Shown here: in pieces, positions 52,334-61,467 of the stretch
Position numbering within the stretch: position 1 is the first letter of the stretch
How the letters are laid out: each line of letters starts with the position of its first letter
Assembly: GCF_018732085.1 (NCBI RefSeq)
Contig: NZ_CP076103.1
Location: 2,232,001 to 2,296,000 of the forward strand
From: Lysobacter capsici
GTDB taxonomy: Bacteria; Pseudomonadota; Gammaproteobacteria; Xanthomonadales; Xanthomonadaceae
Reading direction: 5' to 3'
DNA: 64,000 bases
The notes under the pieces: model-generated
What the model saw: only the letters and a program-made list of their open reading frames with translations
What the model was told of the DNA's origin: nothing
The model's database searches: none
Translations under genes and position numbers: made by a program

Positions 52334-55300
52334 TCAGCCGGAGTCGGCCGCGCACGAACGCGCTAGCCGGTTGCCGGCTTGGATCGATGACGGGTCCACG
52401 AACGAGTCCGCCACCGAGGCATCGATCTGCGAGCCATGGCGGGTCAGGTCGCGATAGCGGCCCACGACGCGAAGCAGCGAATCGTTCGCCGACGAGGCCG
52501 CTTCGGCGATCTCGTAGGCCTGCTGCAGCAGCGATTGCGCCCGGTCGCGATGGCAGGTCTGGAGCGCATGCAGGGCCCGGTAGGTCAGGGCCTGGGCGGC
52601 GACGGTGGAATGGGTGCGGCGATTTCGTTGCTGCCTTGCTTGCGGATTCGGCGCTGCGCTGCCGATGTAACCCAACTCGGCCTGCACCAGTTTTTGGAAC
52701 CCGCGATCGGCGCGCGAATAGTCGCCGCGCCGGAACAGCAGCACGTTGCGGAACAGATCCCATTGCGCGGGCGGCGTGTCGCCCTTTTCGAAGTAAAGCC
52801 GCGCGTCCTGCCCGCTTTCGTCGATCAGGCGCGAGGCTTTGTCGAGTTGCGCCTGGCTGCCGTATCGCAGCAGGGCGCGGATCAGGTTGATCCGGTCGAT
52901 CGGCGCGGGCAGGCCGATCGAGCGTTTGTCGGCGATGGTCTTTTCCAGGATCGCGATCCCTTCGGCGACATCGGTTGCGCCGCGATACGCATCGGGCAGT
53001 TGCGACAGGTCCTTGCCCAGGTTGCCCTTGGCGTTGAGGGCGAGCGGCCCCAGCGGGCCCTGGCTGCGTTCGAGTATCGCCACGCCTTCGCGCAGCAGGC
53101 GCACGTTGTCGCGCGGATCGCGCGCGATCGCCCACGACGAGGTCGACAGCGCCCAGCCGTAGTCGAGGTGCTCGCGGCCGTACGCCGATACGATCGCATC
53201 GAGCGCCTGCTGGACTTTCTGCGGCGAATCCGGGAGCGGGTACTCGCTCAGCGCGAGCAGCAGGCGCGCGCGCGCGGTGACCGGATGGGTGGGGCCCAGG
53301 CTGGCCTCGCGGCCGCGCACGAGTTCCTGCGCGAGCGCATGCTCGCCCGGACTGCGGCGCACGTTATGAATCCAGACCAGCAATTCCAGTGCGTCGTCGG
53401 CGATCACGGTATTGATCGGACGCGCGAGCGTAATGGCTTCGCGCGCATCGGCCTCGGCCGGCTTGAACCGGTACAGGCGGGTCAGGAAGCCCGAACGCAG
53501 GATCAGCACCTGCGCCAGCAACTCCGGTTCTTCCGGGCGCAGCGCGCGCGCCTGACCCAGCAACGCGTCCGCGCTGTCCAGCGCGATCAGGGTTTCGCCA
53601 ACGTTCCATTGCGCCTTGGCGAGTTCGGCGCCGAACGTCACGCGCGCCAATTGCGCGGGCCGGTCCTCGCGATCGCCCAGGCCTTCGATCTGTTCGCGCG
53701 CGCGTTGCCGGGCCTGCGCATAGTGATTCTGGGTGTTGAGCATCGCCACCCAGGTGGCGGCGACGAAGCTGTACTCGTCCTCGGCCGAGCCCAGGACCTG
53801 CTGCGCCGATGCGGCCAGGCGCTCGGCATTGCGGTAGTCGCCGATCATCGCGTAGCCGCGCGCCAGCGTCGCCAGGCTGCGGGCGTGCAGGCCGGGCTGG
53901 TCGTCCAACGGCAGGCGCCGCAATTCGTGCTCGGTCTTTTCCAGCAGCGCGCGCGAGGAGAACCGCGAACTGCCCAGTCCGGACAGGGTTGCGGTACCCA
54001 GGGTGGTGGCGAACAAATTGCCGACCGTCTGGGTGGCCTGCGCCTCGCGCGTCGCGCGGTGCTGCTGCCACAGCGACAAACCCAGCGTCGCGACCAGGGC
54101 CAGCAGCAACGCGGCGGCGAGCAGCGCCGCGGCCGGGCTGCGCCGATGCCACTTGCGCGCGCGCGACAGCCAGTTGCCCGGGTTGACGCCGACCGGACGG
54201 TGCTCGCACCAGCGTCGCAGGTCGTCGGCGAATTCGTTGACGCTGGGATAGCGGTCCTGCGGCCGGGCGGCCACTGCCTTGAGCGCGATCGCCGACAGGT
54301 CACCGGTCAGTTGCCTGCGCAGCGCGGCCGCATCGGCGGCGCCGCGTTGGCGGGCGATGAAGTCGGCGTTGTCGTCGGCCGCATCGGCCTCGCCGGTCCG
54401 GTTGTCGAGCAGGCGATCCATCGGCACCGGTTCGCCCGAGGCCGCGATCGGAATCAGATTGCGCAGGCTGTGCAGCGGCGCCGGCCATTGCGCGCACAGC
54501 AGGCGATAGGTGAGCACGCCGAGCGCGTACAGGTCGGTGGCCGGGCCATGCGCGCCGTATTCGCGCGCTTCCGGCGCGGCGTAGTCGGGGGTGATCGCGA
54601 TCTGTTCGCGCGGCACGACGCCCTGCGCGGCGAAATGCGAGGAGATGCCGAAGTCGACCAATTGCACGCGACCGTCTTCGGTCACCAGCAGATTGGACGG
54701 TTTGATGTCGCGATGCACGATGCCTTGCGCATGCGCGTAGCCCAGCGCGTCGCACACCTGGATCAACTGGCCGACGCGTTCGCGCACGCTCGCGCGGCGA
54801 TGGTCGCACCATGCGTCCAGGGCGATGCCGTCGACGAAACGCATGGCGAACCAGGGCTGTCCATCCTCGCCGACGCCGCCGTCGACCAGCGCGGCGATGC
54901 CGGCGTGGTCCAGGCGCGCGAGCAGATTGCGTTCGTCGCGGAACGCGGCCTGCAGTTGCGGGGTGGCCAGTTCGGTGCGGATGCATTTGAGCGCGACGCG
55001 TTGTTGATATTCGCCGTCGTCGCGATGGGCTTCGTAGACCGTGCCCATGCCGCCGTGGCCGATCACCCGGTCGATCCGCCACGGGCCCAGATGGGTGCCG
55101 AGGCGGACGTCGGCGCGCTCGTCGTGCTCGGATTCGCAGTCCTCGCCGTCGCCGCGCTTGCCGGCCAGGACCTGCGCCGGCGAGCGATCCAGCAGGTGAT
55201 CGTCGTCGTGTCGCGCATCGGCGTCGAGCAGCGCGCACAGCGCGGCGTGCAGTTCCGGCTCGCGCGCGGCCAATGCGGCCAATGCGCGCGCGCGCTCGGC

Positions 55301-55360
55301 CGCGGGCAGGTCGACGTAATCGTCGAACAGCGCCAGCGCGCGCGCGGCCGCGGCGCTCAT
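52334..55360 (-). CDS. Receptor-like Ser/Thr protein kinase with TPR-like domain (kinase 1)
   Basis: 1008 residues. N-terminal ~80 residues (FDDYVDLPAAERARALAALA), then a PknB-type kinase (~95-400): P-loop GHGGMGTVYEA, VALK with K125, HRDIKPSNLL with D219, DFG at 236-238, and APE. One transmembrane helix at about 408-431 (AAALLAAALLLALVATLGLS) and a large extracytoplasmic helical domain with tetratricopeptide character to the end. All catalytic residues are present, so it should be active. It follows kinase 2 by 31 nt. Confidence 0.93.
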   Translation of the reverse strand: MSAAAARALALFDDYVDLPAAERARALAALAAREPELHAALCALLDADARHDDDHLLDRSPAQVLAGKRGDGEDCESEHDERADVRLGTHLGPWRIDRVIGHGGMGTVYEAHRDDGEYQQRVALKCIRTELATPQLQAAFRDERNLLARLDHAGIAALVDGGVGEDGQPWFAMRFVDGIALDAWCDHRRASVRERVGQLIQVCDALGYAHAQGIVHRDIKPSNLLVTEDGRVQLVDFGISSHFAAQGVVPREQIAITPDYAAPEAREYGAHGPATDLYALGVLTYRLLCAQWPAPLHSLRNLIPIAASGEPVPMDRLLDNRTGEADAADDNADFIARQRGAADAAALRRQLTGDLSAIALKAVAARPQDRYPSVNEFADDLRRWCEHRPVGVNPGNWLSRARKWHRRSPAAALLAAALLLALVATLGLSLWQQHRATREAQATQTVGNLFATTLGTATLSGLGSSRFSSRALLEKTEHELRRLPLDDQPGLHARSLATLARGYAMIGDYRNAERLAASAQQVLGSAEDEYSFVAATWVAMLNTQNHYAQARQRAREQIEGLGDREDRPAQLARVTFGAELAKAQWNVGETLIALDSADALLGQARALRPEEPELLAQVLILRSGFLTRLYRFKPAEADAREAITLARPINTVIADDALELLVWIHNVRRSPGEHALAQELVRGREASLGPTHPVTARARLLLALSEYPLPDSPQKVQQALDAIVSAYGREHLDYGWALSTSSWAIARDPRDNVRLLREGVAILERSQGPLGPLALNAKGNLGKDLSQLPDAYRGATDVAEGIAILEKTIADKRSIGLPAPIDRINLIRALLRYGSQAQLDKASRLIDESGQDARLYFEKGDTPPAQWDLFRNVLLFRRGDYSRADRGFQKLVQAELGYIGSAAPNPQARQQRNRRTHSTVAAQALTYRALHALQTCHRDRAQSLLQQAYEIAEAASSANDSLLRVVGRYRDLTRHGSQIDASVADSFVDPSSIQAGNRLARSCAADSG

Positions 55361-55391
55361 GCGCGATCCCGCCGCGGCAGGCGGCGCCGGA

Positions 55392-58300
55392 CTAATGCGA
55401 GCGCTGCGATGGGCATGCCTGCGCCTGTCGATTGATGCGTTCGAGTTCGTCCGGAGGCATCAGCCACGCATCCGCGGTCGCGATCATGCGTCCGTGCCTG
55501 CGCAGACTGTCCAGGGAATTCGTTACGGCTTGGGTGATCGGATTGTCCGCGCCGAAGACGCGCAGGTCGAAGCTTTCGGCCTGGCGCATAAATGCCAGGG
55601 CCTGGGCCCGGTCGCATCGCTGATGGGCATACAAGGCCCTGAACACCAGCGATTGACTGAGCAGACCGCTGCGCCTGATCCCTTCGCTGTCCAGGTCGGC
55701 ATTCGCTTCGCGCATGAAAGCGTCGGCGTCCTCGATGCGGCGGGCGAAATTACGATCAGCCTGTTCCTGCTGACCCTGGCGGTACAGCAGCCAATCGGAG
55801 ATGTATTCCAGATTGGTTACCTCGCCATCGCCGGGGCGGTAATAACGCAGGGCTTCGCGCCGGTTTTCGTCCAGCAGCGCCCGCGCCCTGGGCAATTGCG
55901 CGGGGTCGCCATACATCAGCAGACTGACGATCACCATCGTACGCACGTTTACCGGCGGGACACCGGCCCGGCTCATTTCGTTCATCACGTACTGCAGCAG
56001 CTCCATGCCTTCGGCCAGATCGTGCGGGGTGCGTATCGCATCGGGCAGGCCGATCAGATCCTTGCCGAGGTTGTACTGCGCCGCCAGGGTCACTTCGGTG
56101 CGTGGCCCCGTGGTCCGTTGCAGCGTGTCCGCCGCCTGGCGCAGCAGGGCGATTTTTTCGCGCGGGTCGCGGGCGACGGCCCAGGCGCCGGCGCTCAGGG
56201 CCGAGGCATAGGCCGGATTGTCGCCGCCGTAGCTGGCCTTGAGTACGGCCAGGGCCTTGGACACATCGTCGTTGGACACATTCGGATAACGGGTCAGGGC
56301 CAGGCGCAACTTCGCTTGCGCGGTTTTTGGATGCGATTCGCCCAGCGTATCGCGGCGGTTGCGCACCAGTTCCTCGGCCAGCGGCAAGGTCTCCGACGAG
56401 CCGCGTCGGGCGACCAGATTGACCAATCTGTCGAGCCCGTCGCCGGCCAACACCGGATTGGACACCCGCACCAGTTCGATCGCTTTGCGCATGTCGGCCT
56501 CGGCCTGCTCGGGCCGCAGCAGTCGACTGAAGAAGCCGGCCCGCAGCATCAGCGCCTGCGCGATCACCTCATGGTTTCCCGGTCCCAGCGTGCCAGTCTG
56601 CTCGACCAGCGCATTCGCGGTGCGTGTCGCTTCCTCGGTGCGGCCCATGCCCCACTGGGCCCTAGCCAGTTCGGTGGTGTAGGCGACGCGGGTCAGCCGG
56701 GTCTGTTCGTCGTCGCGATCGCCGAGCGCGTCGAGTTGTTTCGCGGCCAACGCCGCGGCTTCGCGATAGCGGTTGTTCAAGTTGAGCATCGACACCCGCG
56801 CGCTGGTCACGAAGGCATCGCTTTCGCCGGCGCGGTCGAGCACGCGCAGGGCTTCGTCGGTCAGGCGGCCGGCGTGGGTGTAGTCGCCGACGAGGGTGTA
56901 GCTGCGCGCCAAGGTCGCCAGGCCGCGAGCCAGCAATCGCGGTTGATCGCGCAGCGGCAGCCTGCGCAGTTCGCGCTCGGTCTTCTCCAGCAGCGCTTTC
57001 GAGGAAAACGTGGTGGTGCTCAGTCCGGACAGGGTGGCGGTGCCCAGGGTGGAGGCGAACAACTGGCTGACGGTCGCGGTGGCGGCCGCTTCGCGCTGGG
57101 CGCGTCGTTGCTGCCACAGCGTCACGCTCAGGCCGATGCACACGACCAGCAGCAGGCCCGCGCCGATCGCCACCGCGCCGGGATTGCGACGCTGCCACTT
57201 GCGCGCGCGCGACAGCCAGCGGCCCGGGTTGACGCTGACCGGGCGGTGCTCGCACCAGCGTCGCAGGTCGTCGGCGAATTCGCTGGCGCTGGAGTAACGA
57301 TCCTGCGGCCGCGTCGCCACCGCCTTGAGCGCGATCGCCGACAAGTCGCCGGCCAGTTGCTGGCGCAACGCGGCCGCATCGGCGGCGCCGCGCTGGCGGG
57401 CGATGAAGTCGGCGTTGTCGTCGGCCGCCTCGGCCTCGCCGGTCCGGTTGTCGAGCAGGCGATCCATCGGCACCGGTTCGCCGGACGCCGCGATCGGAAT
57501 CAGATTGCGCAGGCTGTGCAGCGGCGCCGGCCATTGCGCGCACAGCAGGCGATAGGTGAGCACGCCGAGCGCGTACAGGTCGGTGGCCGGGCCATGCGCG
57601 CCGTATTCGCGCGCTTCCGGCGCGGCGTAGTCGGGGGTGATCGCGATCTGTTCGCGCGGCACGACGCCTTGCGCGGCGAAATGCGAGGAGATGCCGAAGT
57701 CGACCAATTGCACGCGACCGTCTTCGGTCACCAGCAGATTGGACGGTTTGATGTCGCGATGCACGATGCCTTGCGCATGCGCGTAGCCCAGCGCCTCGCA
57801 GACCTGGATCAACAGGCCGACGCGTTCGCGCACGCTCGCGCGGCGATGGTCGCACCATGCGTCCAGGGCGATGCCGTCGACGAAACGCATGGCGAACCAG
57901 GGCTGTCCGTCTTCGCCGACGCCGCCGTCGACCAGCGCGGCGATACCGGCGTGGTCCAGGCGCGCGAGCAGATTGCGTTCGTCGCGGAACGCGGCCTGCA
58001 GTTGCGGGGTGGCCAGTTCGGTGCGGATGCATTTGAGCGCGATGCGCTGCTCGTATTCGCCGTCGTCGCGATGGGCTTCGTAGACCGTGCCCATGCCGCC
58101 GTGGCCGATCACCCGGTCGATCCGCCACGGACCCAGGCGGGTGCCGATGCGCGCATCGGCGCGTTCGTCCTGCTCGGCGGCGCTGTGTTCGGCGCGGTTG
58201 TGTTTGTCGGCCAGGATGTCGGCCGGCGAGCGGTCGAGCAGGTGATCGTCGTCGTGCGCATCGGCGTCGAGCAGCGCGCGCAGGGCGTCGTGCAGCGCCG

Positions 58301-58403
58301 GCTCGCGCGCGGCGAGTTCGAGCAGTTTGCGTTCGCGTTCGCTCGCCGGCAGTTCGACGTAATCGTCGAACAAGGACAATGCACGCGCAGCCAGATCGTT
58401 CAT
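55392..58403 (-). CDS. Receptor-like Ser/Thr protein kinase with TPR-like domain (kinase 2)
   Basis: 1003 residues, paralogue of kinase 1 with the same layout: kinase domain with GHGGMGTVYEA, K124, HRD D218 and DFG D235-G237, a transmembrane helix near 408-430 (NPGAVAIGAGLLLVVCIGLS) and a different helical C-terminus. The DNA of the kinase halves is nearly identical between the two genes over ~900 bp while the C-terminal halves diverge. It begins 28 nt after the ECF factor, hence operonic. Confidence 0.93.
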   Translation of the reverse strand: MNDLAARALSLFDDYVELPASERERKLLELAAREPALHDALRALLDADAHDDDHLLDRSPADILADKHNRAEHSAAEQDERADARIGTRLGPWRIDRVIGHGGMGTVYEAHRDDGEYEQRIALKCIRTELATPQLQAAFRDERNLLARLDHAGIAALVDGGVGEDGQPWFAMRFVDGIALDAWCDHRRASVRERVGLLIQVCEALGYAHAQGIVHRDIKPSNLLVTEDGRVQLVDFGISSHFAAQGVVPREQIAITPDYAAPEAREYGAHGPATDLYALGVLTYRLLCAQWPAPLHSLRNLIPIAASGEPVPMDRLLDNRTGEAEAADDNADFIARQRGAADAAALRQQLAGDLSAIALKAVATRPQDRYSSASEFADDLRRWCEHRPVSVNPGRWLSRARKWQRRNPGAVAIGAGLLLVVCIGLSVTLWQQRRAQREAAATATVSQLFASTLGTATLSGLSTTTFSSKALLEKTERELRRLPLRDQPRLLARGLATLARSYTLVGDYTHAGRLTDEALRVLDRAGESDAFVTSARVSMLNLNNRYREAAALAAKQLDALGDRDDEQTRLTRVAYTTELARAQWGMGRTEEATRTANALVEQTGTLGPGNHEVIAQALMLRAGFFSRLLRPEQAEADMRKAIELVRVSNPVLAGDGLDRLVNLVARRGSSETLPLAEELVRNRRDTLGESHPKTAQAKLRLALTRYPNVSNDDVSKALAVLKASYGGDNPAYASALSAGAWAVARDPREKIALLRQAADTLQRTTGPRTEVTLAAQYNLGKDLIGLPDAIRTPHDLAEGMELLQYVMNEMSRAGVPPVNVRTMVIVSLLMYGDPAQLPRARALLDENRREALRYYRPGDGEVTNLEYISDWLLYRQGQQEQADRNFARRIEDADAFMREANADLDSEGIRRSGLLSQSLVFRALYAHQRCDRAQALAFMRQAESFDLRVFGADNPITQAVTNSLDSLRRHGRMIATADAWLMPPDELERINRQAQACPSQRSH

Positions 58404-58431
58404 GAGGCGCCGCGACGGCTGGGCCGAAGGA

Positions 58432-59097
58432 TCAGGGCGAGCTCGGGCCGGGCTCGGGCCCGGCGATGCCGGGCGCGTGGCTCAGGTGCGCGGCCAGGAA
58501 GGCGCGCGCCTTGCGCCAGTCGCGGCGGATGGTGCGGTCGGTGAGGCCGAGCACTTCGCCGATCTCGATATCGCTCATGCCGGCGAAGTAGCGCATCTCG
58601 ACCAGCTGGATCAGCCGCGGTTCGACTGCGCCGAGCGCATTGAGCGCATGGTCGATCGAGATCAGTTGTTCCAGGTCCGGGTCGTAGCTCGGCTCGGCAT
58701 GCTCGGCGCCGTAGCTTTCCTCGAGCTTGAGCTGGTTGAGCCGGCGCGCTTCGTCGATCAGCGCGTAGCGCATCGCGCGCGACAGCACCGCCAGCAAATG
58801 CTGCCGGTTGTTCAAACTGAGCTTGTCCTGGTTCAAGCGCAGCCAGGTGCGATTGATCAGCGAGGTCGGCGAGCGCTTGCCGCGGCCCCAGCGGCGACGG
58901 ATCTGCAAGGATGCGGCGTCGTGGAGCTCCTTGTAGAGCAGCGCGTACACTTTGTCCCAGGCGCCGGCCTGGCCGCCTTGCGCGGCGACGATCAATTCTG
59001 TGACCGAATCCAAGGTGTACTGGCCGAACTCGAACTCCGCCGGACCGATGGCCGGGCCGGGAGAGGGAGACTCTAGGCGGGAACTGTCGTGAGTCAT
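58432..59097 (-). CDS. ECF sigma factor of the kinase-linked type
   Basis: 221 residues. Sigma-70 regions 2 (ELIVAAQGGQAGAWDKVYAL and LINRTWLRLNQD, SRAMRYALIDEARRLNQLKL) and 4 (RLIQLVEMRYFAGMSDIEIG followed by EVLGLTDRTIRRDWRKARAF). It resembles the Sigma70_ECF/TIGR02999 group that sits next to Ser/Thr kinases in Xanthomonads and others. No anti-sigma gene is near. Phosphorylation control by the two kinases is inference, by analogy with reported kinase-coupled ECF factors. Start ATG 59097. Confidence 0.9.
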   Translation of the reverse strand: MTHDSSRLESPSPGPAIGPAEFEFGQYTLDSVTELIVAAQGGQAGAWDKVYALLYKELHDAASLQIRRRWGRGKRSPTSLINRTWLRLNQDKLSLNNRQHLLAVLSRAMRYALIDEARRLNQLKLEESYGAEHAEPSYDPDLEQLISIDHALNALGAVEPRLIQLVEMRYFAGMSDIEIGEVLGLTDRTIRRDWRKARAFLAAHLSHAPGIAGPEPGPSSP

Positions 59098-59120
59098 GTC
59101 CGGGAGGCAGCGGTCTCTAC

Positions 59121-59155
59121 GATATAACCAGATTAAGCGTTTGATACGTCAAACG
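59121..59155 (-). promoter_or_regulatory. Candidate promoter and dyad upstream of the ECF operon
   Basis: CGTTTGA-TACG-TCAAACG is a perfect 7-4-7 dyad at 59138-59155, 40 bp upstream of the ECF start. It overlaps a TTGACG (-35-like, 59147-59152); a GTTATA/TATATC-like -10 lies 18-20 bp away. The region is more AT-rich than its neighbours. The dyad could bind an autoregulator or a repressor. Confidence 0.5.
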
Positions 59156-59360
59156 GTACGGCTTGTCGATTGTTCCGGGTGCATTGCGCCATGCCGCTAT
59201 TCACGTTACGCATAATATTTACTTACAAATAGCGTGTATTGCGCGCATTAACTCCCTCACGCTTTCTCACCGGGCACGTTTTTCACTGGCGCGATGCCGG
59301 TCCGCCGCCGTGCTCCGCCGCGGCCTTTGGCCCTTCGGCCCTCGCTCGATCCCGCAACCG

Positions 59361-60323
59361 TCAACCGCGCAGGCGCGCGTCGATCGCCAGGCGCAGACGG
59401 GCGACCTCGGCCCGGGCGGTACGCGCCGCGGCCGCGGCTTCGTTGGCGTCGCAGGCGCGAAAGCGCAGGCCGGTGTTCGGCCCGGCCTGGGCCAGGCGGG
59501 GCAGGTCGGCCGCGATCACGTGGCCCAACCGCGGATAGCCGCCGACGGTCTGCGCGTCGGCCAGCAGCACGATCGGTTGGCCGTCGGGCGGCAGTTGGAG
59601 GGTGCCGGGTGCGACCGGTTCGGACACACCGCCGCCGCCTGCATTCGCCAGCGCCGTGCCGGACAGGCGCAGGCCCTGGCGATTGCTCGCCGCATGCACG
59701 CGCCAGACCCGCTCGCCGAATTGCCGCGCGGCCTCGCGCACCGCCGGCGCCTGGCTGGCGCGGTAACGGATCGGCGCCTGCGGCTCGTGTTCGCAATACG
59801 GATCGATCCACCAGCGCGGCACCCGCGGCGTTGTCGCCTCGATGCGCGCGTGCGGGCCGAGCGGCAGCCGGTCGCCGGCGCGCAGCGCGCGGCCTTCGAA
59901 TCCGCCGAAGCCGCCGCGCAGATCGGTGGCGCGGCTGCCGAGCACGTGCGGCAGGTCGAAGCCGCCATGCACCGCGAGCCAGGCATAGACGCCTTCGCGC
60001 ATGCCGCCCAGGCGCAAGTGGCCGGCCGGCAGGTCGATCGGGCGCGCCTGCGGCAGGGCGTCGCCTTCGAAGCGCACCTCGCAGGCCGCGCCCATCACCG
60101 CGATGCGCAGCGGCCGCGGCAGGCGCAGGCTCGGGCCGTGCAGGGTGAATTCGAGCACCGCGGCATCGACCTGGTTGCCGACCAGGGCATTGGCGAGCGC
60201 GGCGCAGCCCGGGTCGAGCGCGCCGCCGCGGGCGATGCCCAGATGACGCCAACCATCGCGGCCCAGGTCCTGCACGTGGCTCAGCGGACCGGGCGCGATC
60301 ACTTCGATGTAGCTCGCGCTCAT
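59361..60323 (-). CDS. pxpC: 5-oxoprolinase subunit PxpC
   Basis: Biotin-dependent-carboxyltransferase-like subunit (KipA/PxpC family) of the 5-oxoprolinase. 320 residues: YIEVIAPGPLSHVQDLGRDG, the family GIARGGALDPGCAALANALV, GNQVDAAVLEFTLHGPSLRL, ending in VGGYPRLGHVIAADLPRLAQ. Start ATG 60323 overlaps the pxpB stop as ATGA, so the pair is translationally coupled. pxpA is 10 kb away. Confidence 0.93.
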   Translation of the reverse strand: MSASYIEVIAPGPLSHVQDLGRDGWRHLGIARGGALDPGCAALANALVGNQVDAAVLEFTLHGPSLRLPRPLRIAVMGAACEVRFEGDALPQARPIDLPAGHLRLGGMREGVYAWLAVHGGFDLPHVLGSRATDLRGGFGGFEGRALRAGDRLPLGPHARIEATTPRVPRWWIDPYCEHEPQAPIRYRASQAPAVREAARQFGERVWRVHAASNRQGLRLSGTALANAGGGGVSEPVAPGTLQLPPDGQPIVLLADAQTVGGYPRLGHVIAADLPRLAQAGPNTGLRFRACDANEAAAAARTARAEVARLRLAIDARLRG

Positions 60324-61060
60324 GCCTGCGCCTGCAAACGCGCGAAGTGCGCCGCGTCGATGGCGAGGAAGCGCACGCGGTCGCCGGGCAGCAGCAGGCT
60401 CGGCTGCGCGCGCGAGGGATCGAACAAGGTCAACGGCGTGCGGCCGAGCAGCCGCCAGCCGCCCGGGCCGGGGCGGGGATAGATGCCGGTCTGCGCGCCG
60501 CCGATGGCGACGCTGCCGGCCGCCACTTGCGTGCGCGGCGTGGCCAGACGCGGCAACGCCAGTGCGGAGTCCAGGCCGGACAGGTACGGAAAGCCCGGCG
60601 CGAATCCGATCATCGCAACCGTGTAGAGCGCTTCGCTGTGGCGCTGGATCAGCGCCGACGCCGACAGGCCGAGTTCGGCCGCGCCGGTCACCAGGTCGGG
60701 GCCGAACTCGCCGCCGTAGGCGACCGGGATTTCGACCGTGCGCGATTCGACCGCGCGCGGCGCGAGCGATTGGAGATGATCGGCGTCGCGCGTTTCGTCG
60801 CAACGCGCCCGCAGCCAGTCGCGCACTGCATCGGCATCGATCGCGCGGCTGTCGAAGAACACCGCCAGGCTCGCGTACGCGGGCACCAGATCGCGCAGCC
60901 ACGCCGGCGCCTGCGCGCGCAGGCGCGCGGCCAGCGCATGGATGCGCGCGTTGAGCGCATCGTCGATGACCTCGCCCAGGCGCAGCAGCCAGGCATCGTC
61001 GGACAGCGCTTCGAATTCGATCGCCGCGTCCGGCGCGGCGGATTGCGCGCGCGGGTTCAC
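60320..61060 (-). CDS. pxpB: 5-oxoprolinase subunit PxpB
   Basis: KipI/allophanate-hydrolase subunit 1-like. 246 residues, with the family VPAYASLAVFFDS, EIPVAYGGEFGPDLVTGAAE, VAMIGFAPGFPYLSGLDSAL and PRPGPGGWRLLGRTPLTLFD. The start is GTG 61060, since the HIT gene ends there (GTGA overlap); the long upstream frame crosses HIT sequence. Works with PxpC and PxpA to convert 5-oxoproline to glutamate. Confidence 0.93.
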   Translation of the reverse strand: MNPRAQSAAPDAAIEFEALSDDAWLLRLGEVIDDALNARIHALAARLRAQAPAWLRDLVPAYASLAVFFDSRAIDADAVRDWLRARCDETRDADHLQSLAPRAVESRTVEIPVAYGGEFGPDLVTGAAELGLSASALIQRHSEALYTVAMIGFAPGFPYLSGLDSALALPRLATPRTQVAAGSVAIGGAQTGIYPRPGPGGWRLLGRTPLTLFDPSRAQPSLLLPGDRVRFLAIDAAHFARLQAQA

Positions 61061-61467
61061 GCGTTCAGCGCGTCCTGCAGGCGGCGGATGCGTTGCACCA
61101 GCGCATCGGGCGAATACGGCTGCGCGGTCGCCATGCCCCAGACCGGGCGCGGCCAGGCGATGTCCTCGCGATAGCGCGCGATCACATGCACGTGCAACTG
61201 CGGCACCAGATTGCCGAGCGCGGCGACATTGAGCTTGTGCGGCGCGAAGCCGGCCTGCAGCGCGCGGCTGGTGCGGGCGATTTCGCGGGTCAAGGTGAGT
61301 TGCTGGTCCTCGTCGAGATCGATCAGTTCGACCGCGCCGTCCACCCGCGGCACCAGGATCAGCCACGGATGGTTGGCGTCGTCCATCAGCCGCAGTTCGC
61401 TGAGTTCGAATTGCGCCAGCGGGTGGGTGTCGTCGGCGAGTTGCGGGTGCAGGTGCCAGGGGTTCAT
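61057..61467 (-). CDS. HIT-family hydrolase
   Basis: 136 residues with the HIT nucleotide-binding motif QLHVHVIARY (HxHxH type). Members hydrolyse nucleoside phosphoramidates or dinucleoside polyphosphates; substrate here unknown. It overlaps the upstream dienelactone hydrolase (ATGA) and downstream pxpB (GTGA). Start ATG 61467. Confidence 0.92.
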   Translation of the reverse strand: MNPWHLHPQLADDTHPLAQFELSELRLMDDANHPWLILVPRVDGAVELIDLDEDQQLTLTREIARTSRALQAGFAPHKLNVAALGNLVPQLHVHVIARYREDIAWPRPVWGMATAQPYSPDALVQRIRRLQDALNA

